A DNA stretch of 64,000 nt, from contig NZ_UWOE01000001.1 of NCBI RefSeq assembly GCF_900604355.1, positions 3,410,001 to 3,474,000 on the forward strand. Reading direction: 5' to 3'. The stretch comes from Luxibacter massiliensis. GTDB lineage: Bacteria; Bacillota; Clostridia; Lachnospirales; Lachnospiraceae. A program made the translations under genes and the position numbers. The notes under the pieces were generated by a model. That model made no database searches. It worked only from the letters and a program-made list of their open reading frames with translations, and was not told the DNA's origin. Positions 63,249 through 64,000 of the stretch are shown here, in pieces (position 1 is the first letter of the stretch; each line of letters opens with the position of its first letter).

Positions 63249-64000
63249 CTGTTCACGTTTTTGACAAGTAAATATTATAACTTGTCTTTGCTGTTCGCTC
63301 AACCATTTTAAAGTAGATTTTAGTCTTTTTTCGTCATAAAATACAAAAGTATCATCAAGAATAAGAGGAACTTTCTCCTCATACAGCAGATCGGCCACGG
63401 CCAGCCTGAGTCCCAGGTATATCTGTTCAATGGTTCCACGGGACAGGCGGTCTGCCGGGATACTGCGGCCGTCTGAATATAAATTTATACTCAGTTTTTC
63501 ATCAACTAAGAATTTTGTATACTTTCCCTCTGTTATCTGGGACAATATTTCAGACATTCTTTTATTCAGAATATTCCCGAAATTCTGGGTCATATTCCTG
63601 GAGGTTTCTATCAGCTTTTCCCGGGCTATTTCCAGCGCCTGAATGCTTTTTTGCAGGCTTTTGATTTTACCGTCGGGCGTTCCTATTTCCTCTAACTGCT
63701 CTTGAAGGTTTAAATACCTCACCTGTTTTTCCTTCCACTCTCCCCGGATTCTCTGATTCTCCCACTCAATCTTTTGTATGCTCTTGTCTCGGCCCTCGTC
63801 CGCAGGCTGCTCTGTCTCCCGGGGGATATTTGCCGCTCTATTCTGTTTTTCTTCAGATTGCCTTTCAATTCGGCGGCTCCTGCCTCTTACAAATTTTCCA
63901 TAAATGCCGAAAGCAGAAACATTCCTTTGTGTCTGTGATCTAATCCGAAAATACTGTAAGGCACCGCCCCCTAGCAAGACCGCTCCCACTATTAGGAATA
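63228..64000 (-). CDS. YhaN/SMC-like ATPase, C-terminal part (runs off window)
   Basis: Only the C-terminal 257 or so codons are visible; the frame is still open at 64000, so the ATG at 63989 is internal. A short hydrophobic stretch (AVLLGGGALQYF) is followed by coiled coil, then an ABC-type ATPase half with signature LSRGTIEQIYLGLRLA and Walker B VPLILDDTFVFYD. This fits the YhaN family of SbcC-like ATPases, often paired with a YhaM/SbcD-type nuclease. Its stop lies in a dispersed repeat. Confidence 0.8.
   Translation of the reverse strand, partial: FLIVGAVLLGGGALQYFRIRSQTQRNVSAFGIYGKFVRGRSRRIERQSEEKQNRAANIPRETEQPADEGRDKSIQKIEWENQRIRGEWKEKQVRYLNLQEQLEEIGTPDGKIKSLQKSIQALEIAREKLIETSRNMTQNFGNILNKRMSEILSQITEGKYTKFLVDEKLSINLYSDGRSIPADRLSRGTIEQIYLGLRLAVADLLYEEKVPLILDDTFVFYDEKRLKSTLKWLSEQQRQVIIFTCQKREQEIIKQF

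Overview
This window looks like a chromosomal segment of a spore-forming, amino-acid- and sugar-fermenting anaerobe of the Lachnospiraceae (Clostridia). The grounds are a selenocysteine-dependent glycine reductase operon, the conserved sporulation/divisome gene string (hup, rqcP, yabP, yabQ, divIC/ftsB, spoIIE, tilS, hpt, ftsH), ECF-type vitamin uptake, GH29/GH13 glycosidases, and families of short palindromic repeats like those I associate with gut Lachnospiraceae. The genus is not fixed by the sequence. I see no rRNA, tRNA, CRISPR array, prophage or transposase gene.

Layout. 1-2.4 kb: pyridoxal-type kinase, an ECF S-component and a small radical SAM protein (plus strand). 2.4-4.6 kb: SEC-C methionine aminopeptidase and a DUF1015 protein. 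5.0-13.5 kb: the minus-strand operon grdX-grdE-grdB-trxB-trxA-grdA-grdC-grdD, headed by a promoter, a glycine riboswitch and a terminator hairpin. grdA and grdB each contain an in-frame UGA read as selenocysteine. A 32-bp-period array of hairpins separates grdA from grdC. 13.6-23.0 kb: an Opp/Dpp-type ABC operon ending in a cytoplasmic GH29 alpha-fucosidase, a GntR/FCD regulator and an M20 dipeptidase. 23.3-25.3 kb: a GH13 neopullulanase-like enzyme.

25.4-39.7 kb and 57.5-58.5 kb: the ancestral order hup-rqcP-yabP-yabQ-divIC-spoIIE-tilS-hpt-ftsH can be read in one direction (minus strand), but it is split twice. A pentitol/xylulose module (ribose-type ABC importer, polyol dehydrogenase, xylulokinase, divergent ROK regulator; 29.3-37.1 kb) sits between spoIIE and tilS and is flanked by two direct 66-bp repeats differing at 2 positions. 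A 17.6-kb block (two-component system, CUT1 sugar ABC importer, second GH29 fucosidase, iolCDBAEG and a LacI regulator; 40.1-57.4 kb) sits between rqcP and yabP. SpoIIE here lacks the usual N-terminal membrane domain.

58.7-64.0 kb: phosphoglucomutase, a CotS-like kinase-fold spore protein, CCA-adding enzyme, and the C-terminal part of a YhaN/SMC-like ATPase that runs off the window.

Taken together, the window joins Stickland-type glycine reduction (acetyl phosphate production, needing selenium and thioredoxin) with several regulated uptake-and-catabolism modules for peptides or glycopeptides, fucosylated glycans, pentitols and myo-inositol, placed in and around a core sporulation locus.
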